Assembly (NCBI GenBank): GCA_937925755.1
Contig: CALAMX010000141.1
Location: 1 to 15,816, forward strand
Length of the DNA stretch: 15,816 nt
Origin: an uncultured Burkholderiales bacterium
GTDB taxonomy: Bacteria > Pseudomonadota > Gammaproteobacteria > Burkholderiales > Thiobacillaceae
Direction of reading: 5' to 3'
Position 1 is the first letter of the stretch, and the number at the start of each line of letters is the position of its first letter. Below the pieces are notes generated by a model, which saw only the letters and a program-made list of their open reading frames with translations, was not told the origin of the DNA and searched no databases. This document shows, piece by piece, positions 13,342-15,816 of the stretch. The translations under genes and the position numbers were made by a program.

Positions 13342-15519
13342 ATGGCCGCGCAAACCCAAGCCCAGTTCTACGCCGCGCTGAAGAAGTACTACAGTTTCTA
13401 CACGGGCGGCTTCATCGCCTTCGTCATCGTCCTGGCCATCCTCGAACAACTGGGGCTGCCGCCCGTCTGGATCGGCTACATCTTCCTCGCCGCCACCATC
13501 GCGCTGTATGCCGGCATCGGCATCATGTCCAAGACCGCCGACGTGGCCGAGTATTATGTGGCCGGGCGGCGCGTGCCGGCGGTGTTCAACGGCATGGCCA
13601 CCGGCGCCGACTGGATGAGTGCCGCCTCTTTCATCGGCATGGCCGGCACCCTCTACGCCACCGGTTATGACGGGCTCGCCTTCGTCATGGGCTGGACCGG
13701 CGGCTACGTGCTGGTGGCCCTGTTCCTGGCGCCGTATCTGCGGAAGTTCGGCCAGTTCACCATCCCCGACTTCCTCGGCGCCCGCTACGGCGGCAACCTG
13801 CCGCGTTTGATCGGTGTGTTCTCGGCCATCATCTGCTCCTTCGTCTACGTGGTGGCGCAGATCTATGGGGTTGGCCTGATCACCAGCCGCTTCACCGGCC
13901 TGGAGTTCCAGATCGGCGTTTTCGTCGGCCTCGCTGGCATCCTGGTCTGTTCCTTCCTGGGCGGCATGCGCGCGGTGACCTGGACGCAGGTGGCGCAGTA
14001 CATCATCCTGATCATCGCCTACATGATCCCGGTGGTTTGGCTATCGGTGAAGCACACCGGCAACCCCATCCCGCAGATCGCCTACGGCCAGGCCCTGCAG
14101 GCGGTGAGCGCCAAGGAAAAGGAGCTCAACGACCCCAACACCGCATTGGGCGCCGCCGAGGCGAGCGTGCGCGCCATCCACAAGGAGAAGCAGGCCGAGT
14201 GGGAGGCCAAGATCAAGATGTTGGACGAGGCCATCGCCGCCGGCACGGCCGATGCCATTTACGCGGAGGAGCGGGCCAAGGTCGAGCGCAAGCTCGCCGA
14301 TCTCAAGGCCGATCCGAACGCAGATGCCAAAGCCATCAGCGAGGCGGAGAAGGCCCTCAAGGACTTCCCGCCCACCGTGGCCAAACTGCGTGAGGATTGG
14401 AAGAAGAAGGCCGATGCCGCCAAGGCCAAGGCCGGGCCGGTACCGGCGCATGCGGAGGCCTTCCCCGGCAAGGGTGCGGAGAAGAAGCTACTGGCGAGCA
14501 ACCCCAACGCCACGCCGGAGGAGATCGCCGCCGCGCGTGCCGAAGACGCCAAGGAATCCGACATCAAGCGGCGCAACTTCCTGGCGCTCGTCTTCTGCCT
14601 GATGGTGGGCACGGCGGCCCTACCGCACATCCTCATGCGCTACTACACCACGCCCAGCGTGCGTGAGGCGCGTGTGTCGGTGGCCTGGTCGCTGTTCTTC
14701 ATCTTCCTGCTCTACTTCACCGCCCCGGCGCTCGCCGTGCTGGTCAAGTACGAGGTCTATACCAACCTGGTGGGCTCCAGCTTCGCGGCCCTCCCAGCCT
14801 GGGTGGCCAACTGGGCAGCGGTGGACGCCACGCTGATGAAGATCGTCGACCTCAACAAGGACGGCCTGGTGCAGCTCGCGGAGATCACCATCGGCTCCGA
14901 CCTCGTGGTGCTGGCCACACCGGAGATCGCCGGGCTGCCCTACGTGATCTCGGGCATGGTGGCGGCCGGCGGCCTCGCCGCGGCGCTGTCCACGGCCGAC
15001 GGCCTGCTGCTGACCATCTCCAACGCCCTGTCGCACGACGTCTACTACAAGATGCTCGACCCGAACGCCCCGACCACCCGGCGTCTGGCCGTGTCCAAAG
15101 GGCTGCTGCTGGTAGTGGCGGTGCTCGCGGCTTACACGGCCTCGCTGAAACCCGGCGACATCCTGTTCCTGGTCGGTGCCGCCTTCTCGCTCGCCGCCTC
15201 GGCCTTCTTCCCAGCCCTGGTCATGGGCGTGTTCTGGAAGCGGGCCAACCAGGTCGGGGCGGTAATCGGCATGCTCGCCGGTCTGGGCGTGTGTATGTAC
15301 TACATGTACACCACCTACGAGTTCTTCGGCGGTACGACCGCCAACCAATGGTGGGACATCAAGCCCATCGCCGCCGGCATCTTCGGCGTACCGGTCGGCT
15401 TTCTGGGCGTGATCATCGGCTCCTTGCTGAGTCCCGCCCCGGCCAAGGAAATCCAGGAGCTGGTGGACCACGTCCGCTACCCCAGCCTGGAAGGAGACAT
15501 CGAGACCCGCGCGACCTAA
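13342..15519 (+). CDS. VC_2705-type sodium:solute symporter with large charged insertion
   Basis: A 725-residue inner-membrane transporter of the sodium:solute symporter family (TIGR03648/VC_2705 group, related to acetate permease ActP of 549 residues in E. coli). Acetate or another short carboxylate driven by sodium is the likely substrate, inferred from family and partner gene. Family blocks include EYYVAGRRVPAVFNGMA (70-86), GADWMSAASFIGMAG, GQFTIPDFLGARYG and GGLAAALSTADGLLLTISNA (543-562). Between the helix ending near 235 and the one starting near 412 lies a charged Ala/Lys/Glu-rich segment of about 160 residues (250-410), predicted coiled-coil or helical. An EF-hand-like loop DLNKDGLVQLAE occupies 503-514. 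The frame and codon use are continuous through the insertion. The gene is coupled to DUF4212 upstream and closed by a terminator. Confidence 0.92.
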   Translation: MAAQTQAQFYAALKKYYSFYTGGFIAFVIVLAILEQLGLPPVWIGYIFLAATIALYAGIGIMSKTADVAEYYVAGRRVPAVFNGMATGADWMSAASFIGMAGTLYATGYDGLAFVMGWTGGYVLVALFLAPYLRKFGQFTIPDFLGARYGGNLPRLIGVFSAIICSFVYVVAQIYGVGLITSRFTGLEFQIGVFVGLAGILVCSFLGGMRAVTWTQVAQYIILIIAYMIPVVWLSVKHTGNPIPQIAYGQALQAVSAKEKELNDPNTALGAAEASVRAIHKEKQAEWEAKIKMLDEAIAAGTADAIYAEERAKVERKLADLKADPNADAKAISEAEKALKDFPPTVAKLREDWKKKADAAKAKAGPVPAHAEAFPGKGAEKKLLASNPNATPEEIAAARAEDAKESDIKRRNFLALVFCLMVGTAALPHILMRYYTTPSVREARVSVAWSLFFIFLLYFTAPALAVLVKYEVYTNLVGSSFAALPAWVANWAAVDATLMKIVDLNKDGLVQLAEITIGSDLVVLATPEIAGLPYVISGMVAAGGLAAALSTADGLLLTISNALSHDVYYKMLDPNAPTTRRLAVSKGLLLVVAVLAAYTASLKPGDILFLVGAAFSLAASAFFPALVMGVFWKRANQVGAVIGMLAGLGVCMYYMYTTYEFFGGTTANQWWDIKPIAAGIFGVPVGFLGVIIGSLLSPAPAKEIQELVDHVRYPSLEGDIETRAT

Positions 15520-15580
15520 GACGCACGGCATACCCTCCCACCCCGAACCAACGGGCGAAAGAGGGGTAGCGCTTCAAGCC

Positions 15581-15609
15581 GGGGGACGGTTCACGCCGTC
15601 CCCCTTTTT
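15581..15609 (+). terminator. Intrinsic terminator after the symporter
   Basis: A perfect 9-bp stem, GGGGGACGG with CCGTCCCCC, closes the loop TTCACG and is followed by five T residues. It lies about 60 bases after the symporter stop and 12 bases before the stop of the converging gene. No T tract exists for the opposite direction. Confidence 0.9.
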
Positions 15610-15620
15610 CATGCCTGACC

Positions 15621-15816
15621 TCAAAGCCGGGCGCTTCGATCCCCCTGCGCGAAACCCACTAGAGGGCCGGCCACTCCACGCCCCAAGGCGATGGCCTTGA
15701 TGAGCTCTCCCATCTCCGCCGGTTGCAGCAGCCGCTGCACGGCAGCCGCAGCCCGGTAATACGCCGGTGTACCGGGTGCGATGTCCGCGAGTGCATCGAG
15801 CAGGCCACACTGCAAA
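15621..15816 (-). CDS. C-terminal end of MidA-type SAM-dependent methyltransferase, partial
   Basis: The last 65 or so codons of a gene running in from the right edge. The protein ends QRLLQPAEMGELIKAIALG, then GPLVGFAQGDRSARL. The PAEMGELxKxxALGRG block and the GF..GDRS end match the C-terminus of the COG1565/MidA family, whose mitochondrial relative NDUFAF7 methylates an arginine of complex I. The bacterial substrate is not known. The catalytic SAM-binding part is outside the window, so activity cannot be judged. It converges on the symporter gene, with the terminator between them. Assignment rests on a short conserved tail recalled by eye. Confidence 0.75.
   Translation of the reverse strand, partial: LQCGLLDALADIAPGTPAYYRAAAAVQRLLQPAEMGELIKAIALGRGVAGPLVGFAQGDRSARL

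Overview
This is a GC-rich, densely packed stretch of chromosome from a proteobacterium, most likely a betaproteobacterial chemolithoautotroph of the Thiobacillus/Hydrogenophilales or Nitrosomonadales kind. Three things point there: the gene order leuS-lptE-holA-proA-nadD-rsfS, a class I (proteobacterial) phosphoribulokinase, and an acetate-type symporter module. The genus cannot be fixed from the sequence alone. Apart from one decayed gene the window looks vertically inherited; no insertion sequence, phage, CRISPR array, tRNA or rRNA was seen.

Left half (1-6778, minus strand, read right to left): a tight operon for leucyl-tRNA synthetase (leuS), outer-membrane LPS assembly lipoprotein (lptE), DNA polymerase III delta subunit (holA), gamma-glutamyl phosphate reductase (proA), nicotinate-nucleotide adenylyltransferase (nadD) and the start of ribosomal silencing factor (rsfS, cut by the window edge). 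Junctions overlap or lie within a few bases. The exception is proA-nadD, where about 320 bases hold a truncated, degenerate four-helix-bundle (S23/IVS-type) gene. nadD starts at TTG inside the end of this remnant.

Centre (6785-8981): a four-copy heptamer repeat covers the leuS 5' end. A sigma-70-type promoter drives phosphoribulokinase (prk), followed by a strong intrinsic terminator. Directly behind it come a small YkgJ-type cysteine-cluster protein and undecaprenyl-diphosphatase (uppP).

Right half (8989-15519, plus strand): a promoter precedes a D-amino-acid aminotransferase (dat) and a YbeD/DUF493 protein. Then comes a module of four genes: a cNMP/CBS/DUF294 nucleotidyltransferase-like sensor protein, a DnaQ-type 3'-5' exonuclease, a two-helix DUF4212 membrane protein and a large VC_2705-type sodium:solute symporter. 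The transporter pair has its own promoter candidate, a leader able to form a 10-bp hairpin, and a very good ribosome binding site. An intrinsic terminator closes it, and the C-terminal end of a MidA-type methyltransferase gene converges from the right edge.

The most interesting items are the sensor/exonuclease/transporter module (the nearest thing here to a little-described system), the roughly 160-residue charged insertion and EF-hand-like loop in the symporter, the structured leader before DUF4212, and the four-helix-bundle remnant inside a housekeeping operon.
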